A stretch of DNA of 64,000 nucleotides from Cellulomonas sp. URHD0024 (GCF_000426185.1 NZ_KE384506.1:237067-301066), one strand, 5' to 3'. Numbered from the stretch's first letter, positions 32,882 through 41,941 are shown. Numbers and translations are program-made. Notes: a model not told the origin generated them from the sequence alone.

Positions 32882-33009
32882 CTCGTCGCGACCCTCGGCG
32901 CTGGGTTTTGAGAGGACCTCTTGACCAGGGCTTGGCGCCGGCACGAGCCAGGTGCACGACGTCGGGCGCGCGAGCTCAGCATTCGAGCGCGTCTGAGGGC
33001 ACCGGCGCC

Positions 33010-33015
33010 TAGGCT
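33010..33015 (+). promoter_or_regulatory. -10 element TAGGCT, leaderless start
   Basis: TAGGCT, 6 nt, then GTG at 33022. Confidence 0.55.
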
Positions 33016-33021
33016 CTCGAT

Positions 33022-34497
33022 GTGCCCCGACGCCATGTCCAGCTGCAACCGAGCCAGCACGTCCCTGACGGTCCCGCGGTCGACGTGCTGGTCCGTGAGG
33101 GTCTCGCGGCGCTGCGGCACGAGCTCGACATCCCTGAGGCCTTCCCACCCGCCGTGACCGCCGAGGCCCTGGCGGCGCAGCCGACCGCGCAGAGCGGTGA
33201 CGCGACCGACATCCCGTTCGTCACCATCGACCCTGAGGGTTCGATGGACCTCGACCAGGCGCTGCACATCGAGCGCACGGCAGACGGCTTCCGGGTCCAC
33301 TACGCGATTGCCGACGTCGCGTCCTGGGTGGTGCCGGGCGGCGCGATCGACGACGAGGCGCGCCTCCGGGTGGAGACGTTGTACGCCCCGGACGGCCGGA
33401 CCCCGTTGCACCCGCCCGAGCTGAGCGAGGGGCGGGCGAGCCTGCTCCCGGGCCAGACGAGCCCGGCGCTGCTGTGGACGATCGAGCTCGACGAAGAGGG
33501 CGAGCCGACGCACGTCACGGTCAGTCGCAAGCGTGTACAAAGCCGTGCACAGCTGACGTACAACGGGGCCCAGAAGGCCCTGGACGACGGCACAGCCGAC
33601 GCCACCCTGCGGCTGCTGCAGGTCGTCGGGACCCTGCGTCAGGCGGCGGAGATCGCGCGCGGCGGGATCACCCTTCCGACGCCTGAACAGGTGGTGGAGC
33701 AGCAGGCGGACGGCACCTGGACCCTGGGCAGCCGCGCGACCCTGCCCGTCGAGGAGTGGAACGCCCAGATCTCGCTGCTCACGGGGATGTGCGCCGCCCG
33801 GCTGATGATCGACGGGCGCATCGGCGTCCTGCGCACGCTCCCGAAGGCGGACCCGCGCGACGTCGAGCGGCTGCGACGGTCCGCACATGCCCTCGGCGTC
33901 GACTGGCCGGACGGCGCGACGCCCGGTGACGTCATCCGGAACCTGGACGCGTCGAACCCGGCGCACGCCGCTCTCTTGACCGAGGCGACGAGCCTGCTGC
34001 GCGGAGCCGCGTACGTGGCGTTCGCCGGCGAGGTCCCCTCCTACACGATGCACGCGGCGATCGCGGCCCCCTACGCGCACGCGACTGCCCCGTTGCGACG
34101 CCTCGTCGACCGGTTCGTCGGCGAGGTCTGCGTGGCCCTGAGCGCCGGAACGCCCGTCCCGGCGTGGGCCCGTGACGCCCTCGAGGAGCTGCCCGGGCTG
34201 ATGGCTGCCGGCGACAAGCACGCGGGCGAGTACGAGCGGGGCTGCATCGACCTCGTCGAGGCGGCTCTGCTGACCGGCCGTGTCGGGGACGTGTTCGACG
34301 GTGCGATCGTCGACGTGCGCGCCGACCGCGAGGCCGGTGTGGTCCAGCTGCGTGATCCCGCGGTCCGCGGTCGCATCGAGGGCGTGGACCTCCCGCTGGG
34401 CACCGATGTGCGCGTCAGGGTCGCCAGCGCGGACGTGAAGACGCGCACGGTCAGGTTCGAGATGGTGGCGCCCCTCATCGGGCACGAGGTGCCGTGA
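33022..34497 (+). CDS. RNB-domain ribonuclease (RNase II/R family)
   Basis: Product of 491 residues; 3'-5' exoribonuclease family. The RNB catalytic block FVTIDPEGSMDLDQALHIE carries the conserved aspartates that bind metal, followed by HYAIADVASWV and later YTMHAAIAAPYAHATAPLRRLVDR, the RNA-channel end. The protein lacks the N-terminal cold-shock domains and has only a short C-terminal beta region, giving a compact version compared with RNase R (about 800 residues) and closer to actinobacterial short RNB proteins. Start from the leaderless -10 box. Its stop overlaps the next ATG (TGATG), so translation is coupled with the coiled-coil protein. Confidence 0.9.
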   Translation: MPRRHVQLQPSQHVPDGPAVDVLVREGLAALRHELDIPEAFPPAVTAEALAAQPTAQSGDATDIPFVTIDPEGSMDLDQALHIERTADGFRVHYAIADVASWVVPGGAIDDEARLRVETLYAPDGRTPLHPPELSEGRASLLPGQTSPALLWTIELDEEGEPTHVTVSRKRVQSRAQLTYNGAQKALDDGTADATLRLLQVVGTLRQAAEIARGGITLPTPEQVVEQQADGTWTLGSRATLPVEEWNAQISLLTGMCAARLMIDGRIGVLRTLPKADPRDVERLRRSAHALGVDWPDGATPGDVIRNLDASNPAHAALLTEATSLLRGAAYVAFAGEVPSYTMHAAIAAPYAHATAPLRRLVDRFVGEVCVALSAGTPVPAWARDALEELPGLMAAGDKHAGEYERGCIDLVEAALLTGRVGDVFDGAIVDVRADREAGVVQLRDPAVRGRIEGVDLPLGTDVRVRVASADVKTRTVRFEMVAPLIGHEVP

Positions 34498-35543
34498 TGT
34501 CCGAGCTCGACGACATCGCCGACGAGCTGTACGGCGGCCCGCCGAGCGTCTTCATCGAGCACCGGGACGCGGCCGCCAAGGCCGCACGGTCGGACGGCGA
34601 CCGGGACCTGGCCAAGGAGATCACCGAGCTGCGCAAGCCGACGGTCTCGGCCTGGCTGATGAACCTGCTCGTCCGCGACGACCCTGGCTTCGCGGACCAG
34701 GTGGTCGCGCTCGGAGAGGGCCTGCGCGACGCGGAGCGCTCGCTCGACGGACCGGCTCTGCGGGAGCTGTCGACGCAGCGACGAGCTCTCGTCCGGTCGC
34801 TGACGGCGCGCGCCCGCAAGCTCGCGGCACCGAGCGGCCAGCGCATCGGGGACGCGGTCACGCAGGAGCTCGATGCAACGCTCACGGCGGCGCTCGCGGA
34901 CCCGGAGGTTGCCCGCGAGGTGACCTCGGGCCGGCTCACGGCCTCTCGCGAGTGGTCGGGCTTCGGCAGCGCGGACACCAGCGGCACGACGACGACCGGC
35001 TCGAGCGCGCGGTCCTCGAGTCCGCCTGCGGCGAAGAAGGACGCGAAGACAGCGCGGACGGCAGAGCCGAAGGCAGGTCCGGACGCCGGCGACGCGCCCA
35101 AGAGCCAGCGCCCCAAGCTGACCCTGGTCCCACCTGCGGTCGACCCGGAGGAGGCCCGTCGTGCTCGCGCCGCAGAGCGTCAGCAGCGCCTGCGCGCCGA
35201 GGCCGACCGAGCGCTCGAGCTCGCGGCCCAGGTCGTCGCCGACGCCCAGCGCAAGCACGACGCCGCGCAGGACGTCCGGGACGAGAGCGCGGCCGTTCTG
35301 GCGCGTGCCGAACGTGCGGCGCAGGAGGCCCACGACGAGGAGGACGACCTGGTGCGGACGCTCGCGGAGGTTCGTCGCAAGCTCGCGGCGGCGGGCAAGG
35401 CGGCGACGATCGCCGACAAGGACGTCAGCCAGGCCCAGTCCAACCTCCGGCACGACGAGAAGGAAGCCGCGACGACCGAACGCGAGCTGCAACGGGCGGA
35501 GCGAGCCCGCGACGCGGCCGCTGCCAGAAGGGACGAGCTGTGA
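34497..35543 (+). CDS. Coiled-coil protein of unknown function
   Basis: Product of 348 residues, no family recognised. N-terminal 150 residues are helical and partly conserved-looking (VFIEHRDAAAKAARSDGDRDLAKEITELRKPTVSAWLMNLLVRDD), the middle is disordered and Ser/Thr/Lys-rich, and residues about 215-348 form a continuous Ala/Arg/Glu coiled coil. The opening resembles small actinobacterial proteins found after RNB or Lon-type genes, which I cannot name. Start ATG at 34497 overlaps the RNB stop, and its own stop overlaps the next start (GTGA), placing it in a three-gene coupled chain with the ribonuclease. Confidence 0.75.
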   Translation: MSELDDIADELYGGPPSVFIEHRDAAAKAARSDGDRDLAKEITELRKPTVSAWLMNLLVRDDPGFADQVVALGEGLRDAERSLDGPALRELSTQRRALVRSLTARARKLAAPSGQRIGDAVTQELDATLTAALADPEVAREVTSGRLTASREWSGFGSADTSGTTTTGSSARSSSPPAAKKDAKTARTAEPKAGPDAGDAPKSQRPKLTLVPPAVDPEEARRARAAERQQRLRAEADRALELAAQVVADAQRKHDAAQDVRDESAAVLARAERAAQEAHDEEDDLVRTLAEVRRKLAAAGKAATIADKDVSQAQSNLRHDEKEAATTERELQRAERARDAAAARRDEL

Positions 35544-36124
35544 AGGACGACGCCGAGCAGGTCCTGATCGAGTCGCCGCAGGAGTGGCGCGACTGGCTGG
35601 CCGAGCACCACGCGACCTCGCCGGGAATCTGGCTGGTCATGTGGCGCCCGCCGAGTGGTCGACCGCACGTCACCTACGAGGAGGCCATCGAGGAGGCTCT
35701 GTGCTTCGGCTGGATCGACGGCCAGGCCCAGACGCTCGACGCGGACCGCACGATGCTCTGGCTCACCCGCAGGCGCCCAGGAAGTGGCTGGAGCCTGATG
35801 TCGAAGCAGCGGGTCGCGCGGGTGGAGGCCGACGGTCGCATGACGCCCGTGGGTCGTGCGGTGATCGATGCGGCCAAGGCGGACGGCTCGTGGTCGCGGT
35901 ACGACGACGCGGACAGCCTGGTCCTCCCGAAGGACCTGGTTTTCGCGTTCGCGGTCAGACGGGGTTCTCGCGCGCAGTGGGAGTCGTTCAGTGAGGCGGT
36001 CCGGCGGGGCATCCTGCGCTGGATCGTCGACGCGAAGCGGGACGCCACGCGCACGGCCCGGGTCGAGGAGACCGCCAACCTGGCCGAGCAGGGAATCCCG
36101 GCCCACCAGCAGGTTCGTCGTTGA
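35540..36124 (+). CDS. YdeI/OmdA family protein
   Basis: Product of 194 residues. The YdeI-like core is clear: SPQEWRDWLAEHHATSPGIWLVMWRP, TYEEAIEEALCFGWIDGQAQTLD, WLTRRRPGSGWS and the C-terminal bacteriocin-protection-type region SFSEAVRRGILRWIVDAKR. The family includes B. subtilis YdeI, linked to antimicrobial peptide resistance, but most actinobacterial members are uncharacterised cytoplasmic proteins. GTG at 35540 overlaps the previous stop by 4 nt. Confidence 0.88.
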   Translation: MKDDAEQVLIESPQEWRDWLAEHHATSPGIWLVMWRPPSGRPHVTYEEAIEEALCFGWIDGQAQTLDADRTMLWLTRRRPGSGWSLMSKQRVARVEADGRMTPVGRAVIDAAKADGSWSRYDDADSLVLPKDLVFAFAVRRGSRAQWESFSEAVRRGILRWIVDAKRDATRTARVEETANLAEQGIPAHQQVRR

Positions 36125-36166
36125 GTCCCTCTGGTCCGAAACGCCCAGTTGTGGTCAACTTCCGGT

Positions 36167-36400
36167 GTGAACTCGACCCAGTCTGACCGGCCCGTCCAGA
36201 ACACCAAGGCCCTGGGCTACATCTCGATCGGCATCCTCGTCATCTTCGTGGTGCTCCTGATCCTCCGGGGCGTCGCCACGTTCGACGGCGAGCCTCACCC
36301 CGGGCTGGACTACGTCTTCTTCGTGGGCATCATCTTCGCGTTGATCTTCTTCGCCACCCTCGCGGTGAAGTTCCTGTTCCTCGGCGACGACGAGGACTGA
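36167..36400 (+). CDS. Small two-span membrane protein
   Basis: Product of 77 residues. Spans are LGYISIGILVIFVVLLIL (about residues 14-31) and DYVFFVGIIFALIFFATLAVKFLFL (about 45-69), joined by a short polar loop and ending in an acidic GDDED tail. Family unknown. The GTG at 36167 is preferred over a TTG at 36149, since the added residues are not membrane-compatible or conserved-looking. A strong bidirectional hairpin follows 10 bp after the stop. Confidence 0.7.
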   Translation: MNSTQSDRPVQNTKALGYISIGILVIFVVLLILRGVATFDGEPHPGLDYVFFVGIIFALIFFATLAVKFLFLGDDED

Positions 36401-36410
36401 CGCCGAACGC

Positions 36411-36451
36411 ACGAGAGCCGCGCGATCCCCCGGGGATCGCGCGGCTCTCGT
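36411..36451. terminator. Bidirectional hairpin terminator
   Basis: 20-nt arms at 36411-36430 and 36432-36451 are perfectly complementary with a single central base. It separates the convergent small membrane protein and DHA2 transporter genes. Confidence 0.85.
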
Positions 36452-36464
36452 TCATCGGGAAGGG

Positions 36465-38006
36465 TCAGACGGCCACGGCAGAGTCCGCCGGCAGGTCGTC
36501 CTTCTTGGCAGAGATGAGCGTCGCCGCAGCGGCCAGGCCCACGAACATCAGCACGGCCCCGCCGAGGTAGGCGACGTGATAGCCGGCCACCCGGGCGGTC
36601 TCGACCATCGCCTGCGTCGCCTCCGCGCCACCCGCAAGCTCGGTGAGCTTCGACGCGGTCGCGCTGATCGCGAACGTGCTCAGCAGGGCGAGGCCGAGCG
36701 AGCCGCCCACCTGCTGGGACGTGTTGAGCAGCGCGCTGGCGACGCCGGCGTCGTGCTTGCCGACCCCGACGAGCGCCGTGCTCGACGCGGGGATGAAGAC
36801 GGCCGCCATGCCGAGGCTCATGATCGTGATGGCGGGAAGGACCGTCGTGACGTACGACGAGTCCGGCGTGGTCCGCAGGAGCAGCAGCATGCCGGCGATG
36901 GCCATCGAGATGCCGATCAGCATCAGCGGCCGTGGGCCGACCCGCGGCAGGAGCTGCGACACGACGCCGGCGCCCACGATGATGCCGATGCTGAACGGCA
37001 GGAACGCGAACCCGGCCCTGAGCGGGGTGTAGCCCAGGATGTTCTGGAAGTAGAGCGTCATGAACAAGAACATCGAGAACAGCCCGGCACCGATCATCAG
37101 GAACACGATGTAGGAGCCGCCGCGGTTGCGGTCGAGCACGATGCGCATGGGCAGCAGCGGGTTCTTCACGCGCGTCTCGACGATCACGAACGCGACGAGC
37201 GCCACGACGGCGATGGTCAGGAGGGTCACGACGGTCGGGTCGGTCCAACCCACCGTTCCGCTGCCGTCGGCCTTCGGCTTGGAGGCCTCCGTGAAGCCGT
37301 ACACGAGGGTCGCCAGGCCGACGCTGGAGAGGATGGCGCCGGGGATGTCGAGGTGCCGATCGCCGGGCGCCTTGGACTCCTGGACGTACTTGATGCCGAG
37401 GAAGAGGGTGATTAGGGCGATCGGAAGGTTGACGTAGAGGCACCAGCGCCAGCCGAGGTACTCCGTGAGGATCCCGCCGAGGATCAGGCCGATGGCCGCT
37501 CCACCGCCGGAGATCGCGCCGAAGACGCCGAACGCCTTCGCGCGGTCGCGCCCCTCGGTGAAGGTGACGGTGATGAGGGCGAGCGACGCCGGCGCCAGCA
37601 GCGCACCGAACGCGCCCTGCAGAGCGCGAGCAGCGAACAGCAGCGACTCGGACTGTGCGGCACCGCCGAGCCCGGAGGCCACCGCGAAGCCGACCAGACC
37701 GATGAGGAAGGCTCGCTTGCGACCGATGTAGTCGGCGATGCGACCCCCGAGCAGCAGCAGCCCGCCGAACGCGAGCGTGTAGGCCGTGATGGCCCAGGAG
37801 ATGTCCTGCGCCGGGATGCCGAGGTCCTCGGCGGCGGATGGCAGAGCGATGTTCATGATCGCGGAGTCGAGCACGATCATCAGCTGCGCGATGGCGATGA
37901 CGCCGAGGATCACCCAGCGACGACGGTCGTGCGCGGCGGCGGCAAGGGCAGCGTCGTCGAGTGGTGACTCGACCGCGTCGGCGGTCGTGAGGGCAGGTTC
38001 GGACAC
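36465..38006 (-). CDS. MFS drug/proton antiporter, DHA2 family (EmrB/QacA type)
   Basis: Product of 513 residues with 14 membrane helices. Motif A appears as GGRIADYIGRKRAF, motif C-like GGILTEYLGWRWCLYVNLPI marks the EmrB/QacA subgroup, and span 1 has the MIVLDSAIMNIALP signature. It should export drugs or metabolites using the proton gradient; the substrate is unknown. Start GTG at 38006 with GGAG about 10 nt upstream. No TetR or MarR regulator gene adjoins it, unusual for this family. The 326 bp upstream may hold its control region. Confidence 0.93.
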   Translation of the reverse strand: MSEPALTTADAVESPLDDAALAAAAHDRRRWVILGVIAIAQLMIVLDSAIMNIALPSAAEDLGIPAQDISWAITAYTLAFGGLLLLGGRIADYIGRKRAFLIGLVGFAVASGLGGAAQSESLLFAARALQGAFGALLAPASLALITVTFTEGRDRAKAFGVFGAISGGGAAIGLILGGILTEYLGWRWCLYVNLPIALITLFLGIKYVQESKAPGDRHLDIPGAILSSVGLATLVYGFTEASKPKADGSGTVGWTDPTVVTLLTIAVVALVAFVIVETRVKNPLLPMRIVLDRNRGGSYIVFLMIGAGLFSMFLFMTLYFQNILGYTPLRAGFAFLPFSIGIIVGAGVVSQLLPRVGPRPLMLIGISMAIAGMLLLLRTTPDSSYVTTVLPAITIMSLGMAAVFIPASSTALVGVGKHDAGVASALLNTSQQVGGSLGLALLSTFAISATASKLTELAGGAEATQAMVETARVAGYHVAYLGGAVLMFVGLAAAATLISAKKDDLPADSAVAV

Positions 38007-38332
38007 AGCAAACTCCGATGTGCGAAGGGGGTGGCGGCGTCGCCGAAGGTGGGACCGTCAACGGTCCGGAGGAGCAGGACCCGAAATTCCTCACCCGGGC
38101 GGCCTACGGCCAGTGCATCAGCCGATGCATCCGAGGGTCAAGGAATTTGTCTTCGCTCCGAGCGAATTCTCTCAGGCTCCTCTCAGCGCCTGAACCACGA
38201 CGGTCATGCACCCCGAACGCCGTCGCACGACAGAAAGATTCCTCGTCGACTGGGTGGAAACGCCCAGTGAAGGGGCAGGTCACAGCCCGCTTTGGAGGAG
38301 TGGCACCCGCACGGGTAGCCTGTGCAGGTCCT
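38007..38332. other. 326-bp intergenic region upstream of the DHA2 gene and tRNA-Ser
   Basis: No gene is supported. The right end holds the tRNA promoter (-10 TAGCCT at 38316-38321, 11 nt before the mature 5' end). A short inverted repeat ACTGGG...CCCAGT occurs near 38250-38270. I see nothing else definite. Confidence 0.5.
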
Positions 38333-38424
38333 GGAGACGTCGCATAGCCCGGTCTAGTGCGCGACCCTGCTAAGGTCGTGAAGGCGTAAGCCTTCCGTGG
38401 GTTCAAATCCCACCGTCTCCGCCA
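38333..38424 (+). tRNA. tRNA-Ser(GCU)
   Basis: Acceptor arms GGAGACG (38333-38339) and CGTCTCC (38414-38420), discriminator G, encoded CCA at 38422-38424. Anticodon loop CTGCTAA gives GCU. A long variable arm (GAAGGCGTAAGCCTTC) is typical of tRNA-Ser. Confidence 0.96.
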
Positions 38425-38432
38425 GTTTCGAT

Positions 38433-39686
38433 TCAGGCCCGGTCCCGACGAGGACCGGGCTTTCGTCGTCCTGGCGCGGTTCGGCGGGCGAGCGCCACGT
38501 CGCCGGCGATCACCGCGGCCAGCAGCAGGTTCGACACCCAGTTCAGGGTCAGGGGCGTCACGACGGGCCGCAGCAGGAACGCCGCGAGCACCGCCACGAC
38601 GCCGAGCAGGTGCGTCACGGACCACCGGCCACCGGTCGTCCGTCGGAACAACGCGTTTCCCAGCAGGTAGACGGCCGAGGCGCCGCAGACGAGGCCCGCG
38701 GTCCAGGCGTCGGTCGACCCCTCCTCGCCCAGCGGGTGCGCCAGGACGAGCGCGTCAGCCACGGCGGTGAGCACGATGCCGACGATCAGCAGGTAGGGCA
38801 CGTACGTGTACGCCGTCTGCGCGACCATCCCGGGGTCCTTTTGCGCCGCGAAGAACTCGGTGGCGCGTCGCTCCGACCGGTCGAAGAACAGCAGCCACAT
38901 GAGCACGGTGCTGACGAAAGCCGCGAGGAACGCGAGGATCGTCGTGACGGAGACCTCCGTCGCCGCGAACGCGCTCCCGGTGACGATGATCGACTCGCCG
39001 AGGCTGATGATCAGGAAGAGCGCCACCCGCTCGGCCATGTGCGTGCCGCGCACGGCCCACGTGCTGGGATCCGTCGCGCCCATGAACGGCACCCAGAACA
39101 GGGCGCGCGGCCCGGCGACGTCGATCAGCGCCGCAACGACCCACAGCACCAGCCGCTCGTTCCCGTCGACGAACGCACCCGCGATCCAGAACCCGCCCGA
39201 GACCGTCAGCCACACGGTGATCCGGCGGAAGTTGTACGCGTTCTCCGGCCAGTGCCGGCCCATCGCGAAGACGGTGAAGAGCGTCCGCCCCAGCTGGATG
39301 AGCACGTAGGGGATCGCGAACAGCAGCGCCTTGTCCTCGAAGGCCTCCGGGATCGCCGACGACATCAGCAGGCCCAGCAGCATCAGCACCAGCAGCATCG
39401 TGCGGACGGGGACCTTGTCGGGGTCCAGCCAGTTGGTCACCCAGGTGGTGTCGATCCACAGCCACCACACCGCCCAGCCGAGCACGAGCGTCTGGACGAG
39501 CGTGCGCCCGTCGGTGTGGTGGATGAGCATGTGGGAGAGCTGGGTCACCGCGAACACGAACACCAGGTCGAAGAACAGCTCGATGTAGCCGACCCTGCTC
39601 GAGTCCTCGCCGGCGCCGTGCCGCAGCACGTCGGACCGCATCCCCCGACGGCCGCCGCCCGTGCCCAGGCGTGTGAGGTCCGTCAT
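38433..39686 (-). CDS. Low temperature requirement protein A (LtrA) family membrane protein
   Basis: Product of 417 residues with about ten membrane helices. The family hallmark YIELFFDLVFVFAVTQLSHML is at residues about 34-54, with further matches WWLWIDTTWVTNWLDPD, HMAERVALFLIISLGESIIVTG and TEFFAAQKDP. The family is named from a Listeria cold-growth locus; its transport or signalling role is unknown. ATG at 39686 with AGGA about 10 nt upstream. The last codons overlap the terminator of the opposite-strand tRNA-Ser. Confidence 0.93.
   Translation of the reverse strand: MTDLTRLGTGGGRRGMRSDVLRHGAGEDSSRVGYIELFFDLVFVFAVTQLSHMLIHHTDGRTLVQTLVLGWAVWWLWIDTTWVTNWLDPDKVPVRTMLLVLMLLGLLMSSAIPEAFEDKALLFAIPYVLIQLGRTLFTVFAMGRHWPENAYNFRRITVWLTVSGGFWIAGAFVDGNERLVLWVVAALIDVAGPRALFWVPFMGATDPSTWAVRGTHMAERVALFLIISLGESIIVTGSAFAATEVSVTTILAFLAAFVSTVLMWLLFFDRSERRATEFFAAQKDPGMVAQTAYTYVPYLLIVGIVLTAVADALVLAHPLGEEGSTDAWTAGLVCGASAVYLLGNALFRRTTGGRWSVTHLLGVVAVLAAFLLRPVVTPLTLNWVSNLLLAAVIAGDVALARRTAPGRRKPGPRRDRA
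38437..38463 (+). terminator. Rho-independent terminator of tRNA-Ser(GCU)
   Basis: Arms GCCCGGTCC (38437-38445) and GGACCGGGC (38452-38460), 6-nt loop, then TTT. It lies inside the last codons of ltrA on the other strand. Confidence 0.85.
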
Positions 39687-39765
39687 GCGCGCGATCCTGC
39701 CACCCGTGCGGTTTGGGCGTCGGGCTCACGACCTGTATCGTCATCTCCGGTCCTGCGGGACCAGC

Positions 39766-39838
39766 GCGCCCGTAGCTCAATGGATAGAGCATCTGACTAC
39801 GGATCAGAAGGTTGGGGGTTCGAGTCCCTTCGGGCGCA
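39766..39838 (+). tRNA. tRNA-Arg(ACG)
   Basis: Acceptor arms GCGCCCG (39766-39772) and CGGGCGC (39831-39837), discriminator A. Anticodon stem-loop TCTGA-CTACGGA-TCAGA gives ACG (read as ICG). T arm GGGGGTTCGAGTCCCTT. CCA is not encoded. Confidence 0.96.
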
Positions 39839-39849
39839 CGTAGTCCCTG

Positions 39850-39887
39850 ACGAGAGCCTGGCCCATCGGCCGGGCTCTCGTTCGTTT
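39850..39887 (+). terminator. Terminator after tRNA-Arg
   Basis: Arms 39850-39863 and 39868-39881 pair over about 13 bp with one G-U wobble and a short loop, followed by a T-rich tract (TTCGTTT). Confidence 0.85.
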
Positions 39888-39911
39888 CTCCCTCCGTCCG
39901 GCGAACGCCGG

Positions 39912-39917
39912 TAGCCT
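39912..39917 (+). promoter_or_regulatory. Probable -10 element TAGCCT of the eCIS-type ATPase gene
   Basis: TAGCCT right after the tRNA-Arg terminator; would give a leader of about 45 nt before GTG 39970, so this gene is not leaderless. Confidence 0.4.
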
Positions 39918-39969
39918 CTGGTCTGCGGCGGGATCGCAGGAGCCGCCCGCCGGGGAACAGGGGCGATCC

Positions 39970-41886
39970 GTGCAGGATCTGTTGAGCAGCGTGACCCGTG
40001 CGGTCGTCGCTGCGGCGGCTCGTCGGCCGGACACCGCCGAGCGGCTCGCCGTCGTCGTCATCGCGCTCCAGCAGGACTACCCGTCGGGCGCACAGGACGA
40101 CGACGAGCGGTTCGCGGGCGTGGTCGAGTGCTTCCAGCTCTCGGACGCGGCCGCGGCTCTGCTCGCGGTGGCGGTCGCGCCGACCCTGGACCCCACGTTC
40201 GGCCAGGCCTACGACCTGCTGACCGGCCGGACGCTCGGCGGTCGGGTGACCGTGGCGCTGGCCCTGGAGCTGGCCGGCCTCGGCACTGCGAGCGTCGAGA
40301 GCTCGGCGGAGCTCCACGCGTCCGCGCCGTTGCGGAACGTCGGCCTGGTCGAGATGACCGGGGACGGCGGCTGGCTGGACCGGACGCTGGGCGTCGCCGA
40401 CCGGCTCCGTGGGCACCTGGTCGGCGATGACGACGCCGAGCCCTCGGTCGCCGCCGTCGCCATGGACGTCCTCGCCTACCGCACCCCCACTTCGGACCAG
40501 CTCGCTCGGGCGCTCCTGGGCGGGCAGCCGCTGACGTGGGTGCACGGTCCGCTGGGCAGTGCCGGGGTGGCTGTCGCTGCCGCCGCGTTCGCCGCGGCCG
40601 GCGCCGAGTGCCTGGTCGTCGACGCCCGGCTCGCTCCCCAGAACGACGTGGTGCACGTCCTGAGGTCCGTGGTCCTCGAGGCTGGGCTGATGGGCGCCGG
40701 CGTCGTCGTCGCGGGGGGCGATGCCGTGCTCTCGGCCGGCTCGCCCGCGGTTCAGGTCCTCGCCTCGTCGCCTGTGCCGGTCGTCGCCGTGGGGAGCAGC
40801 GCCTGGCCGCCCGACCTCCTCGCCACGACCCCCCTGGCGATCGCCGCGCCATTCCTGAGCGCCGCCGACCGTGCGGCCGTCTGGGGCGCGGCCCTGACGG
40901 AGCCGGTCGAGGTCAGCTCGGCGCGATCGGTGGTCGGTCTGCGGCTCAGCCCGGAGGAGATCCTGCAGACCACCCGCTACGCGCGGCTCCTGGCCGAGGC
41001 CCGCGACCAGCCGATATCGGAGGAGCTGCTGCGTGACGCGGCCCGGACCGTGGGCTCGGGCAACGCCGCCACCGGACTGACCGTCGGTCAGATCTCGCAG
41101 GGCGCGATGGCCTCGTCGTTCGCCGACCTCGTGCTCCCAGAACGCGTCGAGGCGGACCTGGTGCGGCTCGTGCGGTGGGCGGAGCGTCGTCCGGAGGTCA
41201 TGGCGCGAGGCACGTTGCACAACAAGGCAGGCAAGGGCGGTGGTCTGGCGGCACTGTTCTCCGGCTCGCCCGGTACCGGCAAGACGCTGGCGGCGCACGT
41301 GGTCGCCGACGAGCTCGGCGTCGACCTGATGCAGATCGACCTCTCGGCGATCGTCGACAAGTACATCGGCGAGACCGAGAAGAACCTCGAGAAGGTGTTC
41401 CGCGCCGCCGAGAGCCGCAACGTGGTGCTGTTCTTCGACGAGGCCGACGCGTTGTTCGGCAGCCGTTCGGCGGTGCAGGACGCCCACGACCGGTACGCCA
41501 ACCAGGAGGTCTCCTACCTGCTGCAGCGCATGGAGCACTTCGACGGCATCACGGTGCTCGCCACGAACCTGCGCGGAAACCTCGACAAGGCCTTCCTGCG
41601 ACGCATGCAGTTCATCGTGCACTTTCCCGACCCCGACCAGGAGACCCGGCGGCGACTGTGGGCGCAGCACCTCGCGCAGGCCGGGGAAGACGACGCCGAC
41701 GACCCGGTCGACCTGGACGGGCTCGCCGCGGACCTCGAGCTGGCTGGGGGCGACATCCGCAACATCGTGGTCGCGGCGTCCTATGACGCTGCGGTCGCCG
41801 GGCGACCGGTAGGCCAGCAGCTCGTCGCGGCGGCGGCGGCCCGGGAGTACCAGAAGCTGGGCCGACGAGCTCCGACACTTTCCTGA
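39970..41886 (+). CDS. Two-module AAA+ ATPase of the eCIS-associated type
   Basis: Product of 638 residues. The N-terminal winged-helix-like region (CFQLSDAAAALLAVAVAPTLDPTFGQAYDLLTG) matches ATPases encoded in extracellular contractile injection system loci (Afp15/Pvc15 group). A first ATPase module is degenerate (HGPLGSAGVAV near residue 192, lacking the Walker Lys). The second is canonical: Walker A GSPGTGKT (from 432), Walker B VVLFFDEADALFG (about 485), and an arginine-finger region NLDKAFLRRM (about 541). In eCIS loci this ATPase is essential or accessory to particle or effector maturation. Here it precedes a DUF4157 protein by 55 bp, and no sheath, tube or baseplate genes are present. 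GTG at 39970 is chosen; ribosome site weak (CAGGGGCG). Confidence 0.88.
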   Translation: MQDLLSSVTRAVVAAAARRPDTAERLAVVVIALQQDYPSGAQDDDERFAGVVECFQLSDAAAALLAVAVAPTLDPTFGQAYDLLTGRTLGGRVTVALALELAGLGTASVESSAELHASAPLRNVGLVEMTGDGGWLDRTLGVADRLRGHLVGDDDAEPSVAAVAMDVLAYRTPTSDQLARALLGGQPLTWVHGPLGSAGVAVAAAAFAAAGAECLVVDARLAPQNDVVHVLRSVVLEAGLMGAGVVVAGGDAVLSAGSPAVQVLASSPVPVVAVGSSAWPPDLLATTPLAIAAPFLSAADRAAVWGAALTEPVEVSSARSVVGLRLSPEEILQTTRYARLLAEARDQPISEELLRDAARTVGSGNAATGLTVGQISQGAMASSFADLVLPERVEADLVRLVRWAERRPEVMARGTLHNKAGKGGGLAALFSGSPGTGKTLAAHVVADELGVDLMQIDLSAIVDKYIGETEKNLEKVFRAAESRNVVLFFDEADALFGSRSAVQDAHDRYANQEVSYLLQRMEHFDGITVLATNLRGNLDKAFLRRMQFIVHFPDPDQETRRRLWAQHLAQAGEDDADDPVDLDGLAADLELAGGDIRNIVVAASYDAAVAGRPVGQQLVAAAAAREYQKLGRRAPTLS

Positions 41887-41906
41887 CAACTCGGACATGG
41901 CGGCGG

Positions 41907-41912
41907 TAGCGT
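41907..41912 (+). promoter_or_regulatory. Possible -10 element TAGCGT before the DUF4157 gene
   Basis: TAGCGT between the ATPase and DUF4157 genes, 29 nt before the ATG and ahead of a GGGGGAG ribosome site; suggests the effector-like gene can be expressed separately. Confidence 0.35.
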
Positions 41913-41941
41913 TCAGGTGTCGTCCACGGGGGAGCGCCGAG

